This document shows positions 43,385 through 52,059 of a stretch of DNA of 64,000 bases, in pieces; the stretch's first letter is position 1; each line of letters starts with the position of its first letter. This DNA comes from Candidatus Corynebacterium faecigallinarum (GTDB lineage Bacteria > Actinomycetota > Actinomycetes > Mycobacteriales > Mycobacteriaceae), in contig DWVP01000014.1 of NCBI GenBank assembly GCA_019120175.1, forward strand, positions 186,001-250,000, in the 5' to 3' direction. A program made the position numbers and the translations under genes. The notes under the pieces are model-generated. The model searched no databases. It was not told the origin of the DNA and was given only the letters and a program-made list of their open reading frames with translations.

Positions 43385-45502
43385 TCAGGCGATCGCCGCG
43401 GCGGCCTCGGTACCCTGCCTGATCGCCCGCTTGGCGTCCAACTCCGCGGCCAGATCCGCACCGCCGACGATGTCGAAGCTGATCCCGGCGGCCTCCAGCG
43501 GCTCGGCGAGTTCCTTGACGGACTCCTGGCCGGTGCACAGCACGATGGTCTCGACGTCCAGCACGCGACGGTCCTTCAGCTCCTTGGACAGGACGTTGCC
43601 CTTCCTGTCCTTCTTCTCCTCGTAGAACGCCAGGTGCAGGCCGTTGTCGTCGATCTTCTCGTAGGTCGCCCCGCTGATCTGCTCGACCTTCTTCATCTTC
43701 ACCGCCGCCCGGTGAACCCAGCCGGTGGTCTTGCCCAGGGTCTTGCCCTGGCGGGAGTGCTTACGCTGGACCATGTAGACCTTGCGCAGTGGTTCGGTGG
43801 GCCGGGGCGAGGTGAGGAAACCGGGGGTCTCCGGGTCCTCGGTCACACCCCATTCCTGCTCCCACTCCTTGAGGTTCAACGTGGGGGAGTCATCGCCGGT
43901 GGGGGTGGTGAGGAACTCGGAGACGTCGAAGCCGATGCCCCCGGCACCCAGCACCGCGACTGTGGAGCCGATCGGCTTCTCGCCGCGCACCGCCTCGGCG
44001 TAGGTCAGGACGGTGGGGTGCTCGACACCCTCGATCTTCGGGATGCGCGGGGTGACACCGGACGCCATGATCACGTGGTCGAAGCCGCCCTCACCGTCGG
44101 GGCCGTTGACCAGGTCGTCGATGTCGGCGCGGGTGTTCAGCCGCACATCCACCCCGAGGCGCTCCAGGCGGGTGGTGAAGTAACGGATGGTCTCGTGGAA
44201 CTCCTCCTTGCCGGGGATGCGCGCGGCGATGGAGAACTGGCCACCGATGTGGTCCCGGGACTCGAACAAGGTCACCTTGTGGCCCTTCTCCGCCGCCGAG
44301 ACCGCCGAGGACAGTCCGGCCGGGCCGGCACCGACGACGGCGACCTTCTTGGCCGACCGGGTGGGGGAGAGCACGAGTTTGGTCTCCCGTCCGGCCCGGG
44401 GGTTGACCAGGCAGGAGACCTTCTTGCCGACGAAGGCGTGGTCCAGGCAGGCCTGGTTGCAGCCGATGCAGGTGTTGATCTCGTCGCTGCGGTCCTCGGC
44501 GGCCTTGGCCATGAAGTAGGGGTCGGCGAGCATGGGCCGGGCCATGGACACCGCGTCGATCTGGCGGGTGGTCAGGAGTTCCTCGGCGTACTCCGGGGTG
44601 TTGATCCGGTTCGAGGCGATCAGCGGGATGGATACCTCGTCGCGCAGGCGCTCGGTGAACTTCACGAAAGCGCCACGCGGCACGGAGGTGACGATGGTGG
44701 GAACACGCGCCTCGTGCCAGCCGATGTCGGTGTTGATCGCGTCCACCCCGTGACGCTCGGCGCGCCGGGCCATCAGGGCGATCTCGTCGAAGGTCTGGCC
44801 GTCCTCCACGAAGTCGGCGACGGACTGGCGCAGGATCACCGGGAAGTCCCGGGGAACCTGGCGACGGATCTCGTCGATGACCTCGATCAGGAAGCGCTGC
44901 CGGTTGGCGGTGGAGCCGCCCCAGCGGTCGGTGCGGTCGTTGGTGTGCGGGCAGAGGAACTGGTTGATCAGGTAACCCTCGCCGCCCATGATCTCGACGG
45001 CGTCGTAGCCGGCCTTGCGGGCCAGGCGGGCGGCCCGGCCGTAGGACCGGATGGTGCGTTGGATCGAGGATTCGGTCATCCGCATGTGCTTGAACGGGTG
45101 GATGGGGGACGGCTCGCTACCCGGTGCGGACTTGAAGGGGGTGACGCCGTAGCGTCCGGCGTGCAGGATCTGCATGGCGATGCGGCCACCGGCCTTGTGG
45201 ACGGCGTCGGTGACGCGTCGGTGGTGTAGGACGGCCAGCGGGGTGGCCATGCGTCCGCCGAAGGGCAGCAGGTCACCGTCGCGGGTCGGGGCGATGCCGC
45301 CGGTGATGATCAGGCCGACGCCACCCTTGGCGCGCTCGGCGTAGAAGGCGCCGAGCTCGTCGGCGTGCCAGAAGCGGTCCTCGAGCCCGGTGTGCATCGA
45401 GCCCATGACGGACCGGTTGGGCAGGGTCATTCCGCCGATGGTCAGCGGGCGGAACAGGTTCGGGTAGGGGGTGTTGCCGGTGGGCTTGTTGTCGTGGGTC
45501 AC
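43385..45502 (-). CDS. FMN/FAD/4Fe-4S oxidoreductase, 2,4-dienoyl-CoA reductase-like (OYE family)
   Basis: 705 residues. The N-terminal half is an old-yellow-enzyme TIM barrel with FMN ('LFRPLTIGGMTLPNRSVMGSMHTGLED', 'GYDAVEIMGGEGYLINQFLCPHTNDRTDRWGGS'). Cluster cysteines follow in 'CIGCNQACLDHAFVGKKVSCLVNPRAG'. The C-terminal half binds FAD and NAD(P)H ('KKVAVVGAGPAGLSSAVSAAEKGHKVTLFE', 'GSTVAVLGAGGIGFDVSE'). This is the FadH/trimethylamine-dehydrogenase layout; reduction of an unsaturated acyl-CoA or enone is likely, substrate not fixed. GTG 45502 has GAAGAG upstream. It overlaps no gene but is only 14 bp from the padR stop on the same strand. Confidence 0.87.
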   Translation of the reverse strand: MTHDNKPTGNTPYPNLFRPLTIGGMTLPNRSVMGSMHTGLEDRFWHADELGAFYAERAKGGVGLIITGGIAPTRDGDLLPFGGRMATPLAVLHHRRVTDAVHKAGGRIAMQILHAGRYGVTPFKSAPGSEPSPIHPFKHMRMTESSIQRTIRSYGRAARLARKAGYDAVEIMGGEGYLINQFLCPHTNDRTDRWGGSTANRQRFLIEVIDEIRRQVPRDFPVILRQSVADFVEDGQTFDEIALMARRAERHGVDAINTDIGWHEARVPTIVTSVPRGAFVKFTERLRDEVSIPLIASNRINTPEYAEELLTTRQIDAVSMARPMLADPYFMAKAAEDRSDEINTCIGCNQACLDHAFVGKKVSCLVNPRAGRETKLVLSPTRSAKKVAVVGAGPAGLSSAVSAAEKGHKVTLFESRDHIGGQFSIAARIPGKEEFHETIRYFTTRLERLGVDVRLNTRADIDDLVNGPDGEGGFDHVIMASGVTPRIPKIEGVEHPTVLTYAEAVRGEKPIGSTVAVLGAGGIGFDVSEFLTTPTGDDSPTLNLKEWEQEWGVTEDPETPGFLTSPRPTEPLRKVYMVQRKHSRQGKTLGKTTGWVHRAAVKMKKVEQISGATYEKIDDNGLHLAFYEEKKDRKGNVLSKELKDRRVLDVETIVLCTGQESVKELAEPLEAAGISFDIVGGADLAAELDAKRAIRQGTEAAAAIA

Positions 45503-45516
45503 GTCAGGTCTCTTCT

Positions 45517-46128
45517 CTAGGGAGTCGTCGGTGTCTGGGTCGGTCTGGGTCGGTCGGTTGCGGAAGCTCTGGCGGGTTCCAGGGCGGCGAGGACCTCGTC
45601 GCACCAGGCGATGAAGCCCTCCTCGACGCGGATGCCGCCGCGCAGCACCAGGTACTGGTGCAGCCGTCGCCCGGTCAGGGGCGAGGCGGCTGCGTCCGGG
45701 CTGTCCACCGCATCGGGGAACTGGGTCGCGGCGTAGTGGTGGTAGAGCGACAGCTGTTCGACGTGCAGGTCGCGGTGCCGGCGCACATCTGCGAGGACGT
45801 CGTCAGGGTCCCCGTGTTCGGCGCCACGCAGCTTCACGGCCAGGTCATCGCGCAGTTTCATCAGGCTGGACGGTTCGGCGATCCAGTCATGGAGCGCCTG
45901 CCGTCCAGCGGGGGCGAGGGTGTAGATCTTCTTGTCGGGTCGACCGTCCTGGGGGACGTCGCAGCAGGTGACGTAACCGTCCTCCTGCAGGCGGGACAGG
46001 GTGCGGTAGATCTGCTGGCGGGTCGCCGGCCAGAAGTGGCCGAGCGAGGTCGAGAACTGTCCGCCCAGCTCGTAGCCGGTGCCGGGACGCTCCGCCAGGG
46101 AGACCATGATCGCATGTTCCAACGCCAT
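45517..46128 (-). CDS. PadR-family transcriptional regulator
   Basis: 203 residues. Winged helix at the N-terminus: 'MALEHAIMVSLAERPGTGYELGGQFSTSLGHFWPATRQQIYRTLSRLQEDGYVTCCDVPQDGRPDKKIYTLAPAGRQAL', the classical PadR block, followed by a Vir-type coiled coil for dimerisation ('RRHRDLHVEQLSLYHHYAA'). It lies directly upstream of the OYE-type oxidoreductase on the same strand (14-bp gap), so it likely controls that gene and itself, with the inducer perhaps a phenolic or enone substrate. TACGCT (46135-46140), six bases from ATG, indicates leaderless expression. Confidence 0.85.
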   Translation of the reverse strand: MALEHAIMVSLAERPGTGYELGGQFSTSLGHFWPATRQQIYRTLSRLQEDGYVTCCDVPQDGRPDKKIYTLAPAGRQALHDWIAEPSSLMKLRDDLAVKLRGAEHGDPDDVLADVRRHRDLHVEQLSLYHHYAATQFPDAVDSPDAAASPLTGRRLHQYLVLRGGIRVEEGFIAWCDEVLAALEPARASATDRPRPTQTPTTP

Positions 46129-46270
46129 GGGAGCAGCGTAACGCCGATCACACCGAAACGCCGCCATATTCCACGAATTGATGTGAAACTTGTTGCATAT
46201 TGCCCCAGTCGGGGTGGGGTCGCACCGAAGGTTCGCCTGCGGAAACAACGGCTCCGCTAGACTGCGGGCC

Positions 46271-48250
46271 ATGAGCGTGGAACTGGACGAGGTCCGGCGA
46301 TTCCTGGCCGAACAGGAGCCCTACAGTCACCTCCCCGAGGAGGAGCTGGACGCGCTGCCGTCGCAGATGCAGATCGTCTACGTCCGGCGTGGAGACACCG
46401 TCATCACCGCCGGTCACCCCAACGACACCCTCTACATCATCCGCTCCGGGGCGGTCGACGTGCTCGACGACAAGAACGTCCTGCTCGACCGGAGGGAGAG
46501 CGGACGCTCTTTCGGTTACTCCACGGTCCTGTCGACCGACCTGTACGCCAGCAACTCGGGCTTCGCGCCCGGTGGCAATGGTGGCCCCGGCGGCGGTGGC
46601 GCAGTGATCTCGCACTACACAATGACCGCGGTGGAGGACTCCCTGCTGCTCACCATGCCGGGGGAGGACGTCCGCGCCCTCGTCGCCCGCTACCCGGAGG
46701 TCTCCCGCTACTACGGCGGACTGTCCGCCCGCATCCATGCCGACGCCGACCGGCTGCGCCGGCGCTCCGGGGCGGACATCCTGCGCACCCGCCTGACCGA
46801 CCTGCTGCCCGGCTCCGACCGTGCCCTGCGCACCGCGGTCACCACCGAGCCGTCCACCACCGTCGCCGACGCCGCCCGCCTGATGGTGGACAAGGACGTC
46901 TCCTGCCTCCCGGTGGTCACCCGTCCGACCGGACGCCCCCGCCCCGGCCACGGCGACGGCGCCGAACTCGTCGGCATCATCACCGACCGTGACATGCGCA
47001 GCCGCGTCGTCGCCGCCGGACTGTCCGGCGACACCCCCGTCGCCGAGGTCATGACCCCCGACCCCGTCGGCGCGGACACCGACGCCACCGTCTTCGAGGC
47101 CATGCTGCGCATGAGCGACATCGGTATCCACCACCTGCCGGTGCTCGACGACCACGGCGGGGTGCTCACCGTCATCGCCGCGACCGACATCGTGCGTCAG
47201 CTGCGCTCCGACCCGATCTACCTGACCACCGACCTGGCCAAGGCCACTTCGGCGACCCAGCTCAACCAGATCACCCGGGACACCAGTCAGATCGCCTCCG
47301 GCTTCATTGAGCGGGGGGCCTCACCCGACGAGGTCTCCGACCTGCTCACCGTGGGCCTGGACTCCCTGGCGCGCCGGGTGATCACCCTGGCCGAGGAGGA
47401 GGTCGGGCCACCGCCGGTGCCCTACGCCTTCGTCGTCGTCGGCTCGCAGGGGCGGCGCGCGGTCAATTTCGCCTCCGACCAGGACAACGCCCTGATCCTC
47501 GCCGACTCCTATGACGACGCCCGGCACGGCGAGTACTTCGCCACCCTGACCTCCCGGATCTGCGACGGTCTGCACGAGGCCGGCCAGATGCACTGTCCGG
47601 GCGACATGATGGCGTCCAACCCGAAGTGGCGCATGACCGTCAGCCAGTGGCAGGCCACCTTCCACGAGTGGATCACCGCCCCGCAGCCCGAAGCGCTGCT
47701 CTACGCCCAGATCTTCTTCGACATGCGGCTGGTCCACGGCTCCCGCGAGCTCGCCGACCACGTGCACCTGTCGGCCGTGGAGGCCGCCCAGGGCTCCCAG
47801 CGGCTGCACGCCCAGCTCGCCGCCCTGGCGGCGCGCAGCGACCCGCCACTGGGCGTCTTCCGCGGACTGGTCGTCGACCGCAAGGGCGACTACGCCCGTA
47901 CCCTGCACATCAAGGCCGGTGGAACCGCCGCGCTGGTGCAGATCGCCCGGCTCTACGGCATCGTCGCCGGCTCCCCGCTGGTGGGTACCCGTGCGCGGCT
48001 GAAGGCCGCGGTCGACGCCGGTGTCCTGTCCCGGTCCGGGGCGCGCGACCTCGCCGACGCCTTCGAGTTCCTCACCTCGCTCACGCTGCGCCAACAGGCC
48101 GCTCAGCTGCGTCGCGGCAAGGAGCCGGACTACCGCATCGCCCCGGACAGCCTCGGCAAGCTCGACCGGGTGAATCTGCGGGATGCCTTCGGGATCGTCA
48201 AGGCCATCCAGTCCTCGCTGGCCGTCAACTACCCGGTGCGCAACACATGA
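46271..48250 (+). CDS. cNMP-binding/CBS/DUF294 nucleotidyltransferase-like signalling protein
   Basis: 659 residues. Domain order: cyclic-nucleotide-binding fold (about 10-150, 'VRRGDTVITAGHPNDTLYIIRSGAVDVLDD'), two CBS repeats (about 190-330, 'ADAARLMVDKDVSCLPVV' and 'TPDPVGADTDATVFEAMLRMSDIGIHHLPVLDD'), then a GlnD-like DUF294 nucleotidyltransferase core with 'GSQGRRAVNFASDQDNALIL' near residue 390 and its C-terminal DUF294_C helical part. Such proteins are thought to sense adenylates or cAMP; the target of modification is unknown. TAGACT (46258-46263) seven bases before ATG fixes a leaderless start. The stop overlaps the exonuclease start (ATGA). Confidence 0.88.
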   Translation: MSVELDEVRRFLAEQEPYSHLPEEELDALPSQMQIVYVRRGDTVITAGHPNDTLYIIRSGAVDVLDDKNVLLDRRESGRSFGYSTVLSTDLYASNSGFAPGGNGGPGGGGAVISHYTMTAVEDSLLLTMPGEDVRALVARYPEVSRYYGGLSARIHADADRLRRRSGADILRTRLTDLLPGSDRALRTAVTTEPSTTVADAARLMVDKDVSCLPVVTRPTGRPRPGHGDGAELVGIITDRDMRSRVVAAGLSGDTPVAEVMTPDPVGADTDATVFEAMLRMSDIGIHHLPVLDDHGGVLTVIAATDIVRQLRSDPIYLTTDLAKATSATQLNQITRDTSQIASGFIERGASPDEVSDLLTVGLDSLARRVITLAEEEVGPPPVPYAFVVVGSQGRRAVNFASDQDNALILADSYDDARHGEYFATLTSRICDGLHEAGQMHCPGDMMASNPKWRMTVSQWQATFHEWITAPQPEALLYAQIFFDMRLVHGSRELADHVHLSAVEAAQGSQRLHAQLAALAARSDPPLGVFRGLVVDRKGDYARTLHIKAGGTAALVQIARLYGIVAGSPLVGTRARLKAAVDAGVLSRSGARDLADAFEFLTSLTLRQQAAQLRRGKEPDYRIAPDSLGKLDRVNLRDAFGIVKAIQSSLAVNYPVRNT

Positions 48251-48996
48251 GTGCGGCACGGAGGCTCAACCAGGCGGAGTCGCTGTTCGGCAAATTGGTC
48301 TCCCGCGCGATGCGACCGTCGTCCCGGAAGGCGACCGGGGCGCTCGCCGAGTTCAACAAGGTGGCCGCCCCGCTGCCCTGGACGCCGTTGTCGGAGCTGC
48401 CGATCCTGGCGGTGGACGTGGAGACCAGCGGGTTGGACGCCTCGAAGGACAGGTTGCTGTCGATCGGCTGGGTGCCGGTCAACGGCCGGAGTATCGACCT
48501 TTCCGGTGCCAGGGAGATCGTGCTGACCCAGCGTCCGGAGGAGGGCGCGGCGTCCTCGACCGCCGGGGAATCAGCGGTGGGTGACTCGGCCACGGTCCAC
48601 GGCATCACCGATGATGAGGTGGCCGGGGGAGCAGTCCCGGCGAAGGCGCTGGAAGAACTGCTGAAGGCGCTGGCAGGGAGGGCGATGCTGGTCCACTTCG
48701 CGCCGATGGAGCAGGACTTCCTCGGTGCGGCGTGCCGACGCGAGTTCTCCGGCCCGCTGAACGTCCCGGTGATCGACACCCTGGAGATGGAGCGGCGGCG
48801 CATGGAGGTCCAGGGCACGGTCCCGCGCGGCGAGGACCTGCGGCTGCCCCGGGTCCGGGAGCGCTACGGGCTGCCGACCTACCGCAGTCACCGGGCGGTC
48901 ACCGACGCCCTGGCGTGCGCCGAGCTCTACCTCGCGATCACAGCCCCGGACGGGATGACCCGGCAGTACAGGACGCTTCGCTCGGTGTCGTACTGA
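48247..48996 (+). CDS. DEDDh 3'-5' exonuclease (DnaQ/epsilon-like)
   Basis: 249 residues. Exo motifs: ExoI LAVDVETSGLDASKD (Asp and Glu near residues 57 and 59), ExoII 'LVHFAPMEQDFLGAACRREF' and ExoIII 'YRSHRAVTDALACAELYLA' with the histidine and final aspartate of DEDDh nucleases. It lacks polymerase- or clamp-binding motifs that I can see and has a basic N-terminal extension of about 50 residues. The gene starts within the stop of the cNMP/CBS/nucleotidyltransferase gene, so the two are made together; C. glutamicum has the same pair. It may be a repair or RNA-processing exonuclease. Confidence 0.87.
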   Translation: MSAARRLNQAESLFGKLVSRAMRPSSRKATGALAEFNKVAAPLPWTPLSELPILAVDVETSGLDASKDRLLSIGWVPVNGRSIDLSGAREIVLTQRPEEGAASSTAGESAVGDSATVHGITDDEVAGGAVPAKALEELLKALAGRAMLVHFAPMEQDFLGAACRREFSGPLNVPVIDTLEMERRRMEVQGTVPRGEDLRLPRVRERYGLPTYRSHRAVTDALACAELYLAITAPDGMTRQYRTLRSVSY

Positions 48997-49042
48997 GCGA
49001 GGGGGACGGGGCACTGCGGGGCGGATACGAGACCGGGGAGGG

Positions 49043-49058
49043 TGTGAGATTCCTCACG
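49043..49058 (+). promoter_or_regulatory. GlxR (CRP-type) site candidate upstream of odx
   Basis: TGTGA-GATTCC-TCACG, matching TGTGA-N6-TCACA at nine of ten half-site positions. It sits in a larger dyad GTGAGAT-N13-ATCTCAC (49044-49070), about 120 bp upstream of the odx start. Confidence 0.4.
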
Positions 49059-49176
49059 GTGTGATCTCACGATACGGTCACACGCTGGTCTCTCTGTGGG
49101 AAATACCGGTGGGGTGGTCGGACCGCATCCGGGGTTCTGTCGTCTCCACTCCAGTGCCTCTGTAGTGTGTGTGATC

Positions 49177-49983
49177 ATGCGAATCTCAAGAATTGCCCAC
49201 CCGGAAGGCATGGCCTTCGTGGCTCTGGAAGGGGGCGAAGCTGACGGTACGGGCGCGACCTGCCGTGAGATCGCCGGTCACCCCTTCGGCGAGCTGGAGT
49301 ACACCGGCCGCACCTGGCCCATCGCCGACGTCCGGCTGCTGGCCCCCATCCTGCCCTCCAAGGTCGTCGCCGTGGGACGTAACTACGCCGACCACGTCAA
49401 GGAGGTCTTCAAGGAGTCCGCCGAGCACCTGCCGCCGACGATCTTCCTGAAGCCGCCGACAGCCGTCGTCGGCCCCGGTGCCCCGATCCGCAAGCCCGAG
49501 TGGGCCACCCGCGTCGAGTTCGAGGGCGAGCTCGCCATCGTCATCGGCAAGCCCTGCAAGGACGTCAAGCGTGACGACTGGAAGTCCGTCGTCCTCGGCT
49601 TCACCATCGTCAACGACGTCTCCTCCCGCGACCTGCAGTTCGCCGACGGCCAGTGGGCACGCGCCAAGGGCCTGGACAGCTTCTGCCCGCTCGGCCCGTG
49701 GATCGAGACCGACCTCGACTTCACCGACCTGACCAACCTGCCGATCAAGGCACACCTGACCCACGACGGTGAGACCCAGACCAAGCAGGACTCCAACTCC
49801 GACCAGATGATCAAGGCCATCCCGGAGATCGTGGAGTGGGTCTCCTCCGCCTTCACCCTGCTGCCCGGCGACGTCATCTGCACCGGCTCCCCGGCCGGCA
49901 CCGCCGAGATGGTCCCCGGCGACTCGATCGACATCGAGATCCCGGGCCTGGGCCACCTGGTCAACCCGGTCGAGGCCTACTAG
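49177..49983 (+). CDS. odx: oxaloacetate decarboxylase Odx (fumarylacetoacetate hydrolase family)
   Basis: 268 residues. FAH fold with metal-site blocks 'VAVGRNYADHVKEV', 'RVEFEGELAIVIGKPCKDV' (two Glu) and 'GFTIVNDVSSRDLQ', ending 'LLPGDVICTGSPAGTAEMVPGDSIDIEIPGLG'. The same-sized gene at this place beside gltX in C. glutamicum (cg1458) encodes a soluble divalent-metal oxaloacetate decarboxylase; family members may also be acylpyruvases or homoprotocatechuate isomerases, so the function is inferred from synteny and length. TAGTGT (49163-49168) eight bases from ATG suggests a leaderless start. The stop codon overlaps that of the convergent gene. Confidence 0.78.
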   Translation: MRISRIAHPEGMAFVALEGGEADGTGATCREIAGHPFGELEYTGRTWPIADVRLLAPILPSKVVAVGRNYADHVKEVFKESAEHLPPTIFLKPPTAVVGPGAPIRKPEWATRVEFEGELAIVIGKPCKDVKRDDWKSVVLGFTIVNDVSSRDLQFADGQWARAKGLDSFCPLGPWIETDLDFTDLTNLPIKAHLTHDGETQTKQDSNSDQMIKAIPEIVEWVSSAFTLLPGDVICTGSPAGTAEMVPGDSIDIEIPGLGHLVNPVEAY

Positions 49984-51122
49984 ACCGTACGCAGTGACGC
50001 CGGGACGTTGAGCGCCCGCAGGGCGGTCTGCAGCTTCGCCGTGGTCTCGGCGGCTTCCGCCGCGGGGGAGGACGTCTCGATGACCCCGCCGCCGGCCCAC
50101 GCCCGCGCGGTCGCCCCGGCGACCTCCGCACAGCGGATCGTCACCATGTACTCCCCGTCACCCTCGGCATTGCACCAGCCGACGAAACCGGCGTAGAAAC
50201 CGCGCGGCCCCTCCACCTCGTTGATGATGCCGATCGCGTCATCCGTCGGGGTGCCACCCACCGCCGGGGTCGGGTGCAGCATCAACGCCAGGTCCAGGGC
50301 CGAGAAGCTCGGGTCTTTGAGTACCCCACGGATCGGTGTGGCCAGATGCCACATCTCATTGGTGCGGATCAGCTCGGGGGAGTCGGGGATGACCAGTTCG
50401 CTGCACACCCCGGTCAACACCGTACGGTAGTGGTCGACAACCAGCTGGTGTTCGGTGAGGTCCTTGGTGGAGTCCTGGAGGGAGCGTCCGACGGCCTCGT
50501 CCGCCTGAGGGTCGGGCAGTCGTGCCGCCGACCCCGCCAGCGGGTGGGCCTCGACGACATTTCCGGTGCGTCGGACCAGCACCTCGGGAGAGGAGCCGAC
50601 GAGCATCGTCCCGCGGTCATCGGCGCGTCCGGTGGCGGACAGGTCCACTGCATAGCCGTCCCGCAACGCCGAAAGGTCGATCATGCGGGCGGCGATGAGA
50701 AGTGGGTCGATCTCGTCGGCGAAGGTGACATCCACCGCACGGGCCAGGACAACCTTGCGCAGCCGGGTGTTCTGCATCGTCCCGATCGCCGCGCTGACCG
50801 TCATCTGATGCTCTTCCGGGCTGGACAGCGGAAAGACACCGAGGACCTCCAACTGGGCGGCGGCCTCCATGCCCCGGTAGTGCGCCGGCGGCTCCAGCGG
50901 ACCCTCGCTCTCGATGACCGACTCCGGGACGGACAGGGCCGCCCGGTTTCCGGTGTCGAAGGGGACCGCCCCGACGACCAGGTCCACCTGCCCCTCGTGC
51001 AGCGCAGTCGCCGCCTCGAACGGGTCAGGAAAGGACGCGCTGGTGCCCTGCGTGCGGATGCTGCCCGACGCGCGGGACAGCAGGAAGTCAGGCGCCGTCG
51101 ACGGGCGATCATTGTTGATCAC
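49980..51122 (-). CDS. isochorismate synthase
   Basis: 380 residues of the chorismate-binding fold. 'LRKVVLARAVDVTF' , 'SSPEVLVRRTGNVVEAHPLAGSAAR', 'DLTEHQLVVDHYRTVL', 'HLATPIRGVLKD', 'LMLHPTPAVGGTPTDDAI' and 'EGPRGFYAGFVGWCNAEGDGEYMVTIRCAEV' are the shared blocks of MenF/DhbC/EntC enzymes, which isomerise chorismate to isochorismate. Whether it feeds menaquinone (MenF) or a siderophore (DhbC/EntC) cannot be read here; no other pathway gene is nearby. The GTG start is supported by TACGGT (51130-51135), seven bases upstream. Its stop overlaps the odx stop (cta/tag at 49980-49983). Confidence 0.87.
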   Translation of the reverse strand: MINNDRPSTAPDFLLSRASGSIRTQGTSASFPDPFEAATALHEGQVDLVVGAVPFDTGNRAALSVPESVIESEGPLEPPAHYRGMEAAAQLEVLGVFPLSSPEEHQMTVSAAIGTMQNTRLRKVVLARAVDVTFADEIDPLLIAARMIDLSALRDGYAVDLSATGRADDRGTMLVGSSPEVLVRRTGNVVEAHPLAGSAARLPDPQADEAVGRSLQDSTKDLTEHQLVVDHYRTVLTGVCSELVIPDSPELIRTNEMWHLATPIRGVLKDPSFSALDLALMLHPTPAVGGTPTDDAIGIINEVEGPRGFYAGFVGWCNAEGDGEYMVTIRCAEVAGATARAWAGGGVIETSSPAAEAAETTAKLQTALRALNVPASLRTV

Positions 51123-51192
51123 GCAGTCAACCGTACCCAGTATCGGTGAACAGTCCGAATTGTCTTGGTGGTGAACGGGGTTATCCCCGGTC

Positions 51193-52005
51193 TCATCCCC
51201 GGCCGAGGTAGGGCATGCCGGCGGCGGTCACCGTGATCCGGTCCACGCTCACGGAGGTCGGCAGATCAGCCACACTGACCAGCAGGCGGGCGGCCTCCGC
51301 CGCATCGAACATCGGCTCGGAGGAACTGAACGCTCCCAACAGCTCCGTCCGCGCGTTTCCGATGTCCAGCTCGGTGGCGGTGACGTTGACATCCCTACCG
51401 TCCAGTGCGGTGGACACCGTCAATGACGCCACCGCCGCCTTGGATGCTGCATAGGCTGCCGCCCCGGCCCGCGGGGACTGGGCGGCGATAGACCCGTTGT
51501 TGATGATCCGACCGCCACCGTGGGCCGCCATCCAGGCGAACGCCGCGCGGGTGCACAGGAAAGTACCGGTGAGATTGGTGTGCACCGTGGCGGAGAAGTC
51601 GGCGACGTCGACACCGTCGAGCCGTCCGGTCGGGCCGGGGATACCGGCGTTGTTGACCAACAGGTCCAGTCGGCCGAAATGGTCGGTGATGGTGTCGAAG
51701 GCTATCTGCACCGAGTCCTCGTCGGTGACGTCGCAGACCACTGCGAGGTGCTGCGGGACACCTGCCCTGTCGGCACCGTCGGCACTGTCGGCGGGGGAGA
51801 GGTCGTCGAGTCCCTCGATGGTCTCCTCCAGGGTGGCCCGGGTGCGTCCCAGGGCGGCCACGGTCCAGCCGGCCGAGGCCAGCGCTGTGGCGAAGGCACG
51901 GCCCAGGCCGCCACCGGCGCCGGTGATCACGGCGACGCGGGGTCGGGTCGGCTGTGCGGCGGCGGAGGCGGTGACGGGGGCGGCAGCAGTTTCGGGATCG
52001 CTCAT
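51193..52005 (-). CDS. short-chain dehydrogenase/reductase
   Basis: 270 residues. Classical SDR: NAD(P) motif VITGAGGGLGRAFA (about residues 26-39), 'LLVNNAGIPGPTG', catalytic Ser in 'IINNGSIAAQSPRAGAAAYAASKAAV' with the Tyr-x3-Lys pair (YAASK). The linker after the fourth strand carries an unusual Asp/Ser/Ala-rich insertion (SPADSADGADRAG). Substrate unknown. ATG 52005 is backed by TAGACT (52014-52019) eight bases upstream; the divergent Hyi-like gene starts 55 bp away. Confidence 0.85.
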   Translation of the reverse strand: MSDPETAAAPVTASAAAQPTRPRVAVITGAGGGLGRAFATALASAGWTVAALGRTRATLEETIEGLDDLSPADSADGADRAGVPQHLAVVCDVTDEDSVQIAFDTITDHFGRLDLLVNNAGIPGPTGRLDGVDVADFSATVHTNLTGTFLCTRAAFAWMAAHGGGRIINNGSIAAQSPRAGAAAYAASKAAVASLTVSTALDGRDVNVTATELDIGNARTELLGAFSSSEPMFDAAEAARLLVSVADLPTSVSVDRITVTAAGMPYLGRG

Positions 52006-52059
52006 GCCGACCGAGTCTACGGAGGATGCTCCGCCCCACGGTCCATGGATACTGGAGAC

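Noticed and set aside
46170..46200. Possible PadR operator in the padR/cNMP gene spacer
   Set aside because: ATGTGAAACTTGTTGCAT has weak symmetry; not convincing as an ATGT-N8-ACAT PadR site.
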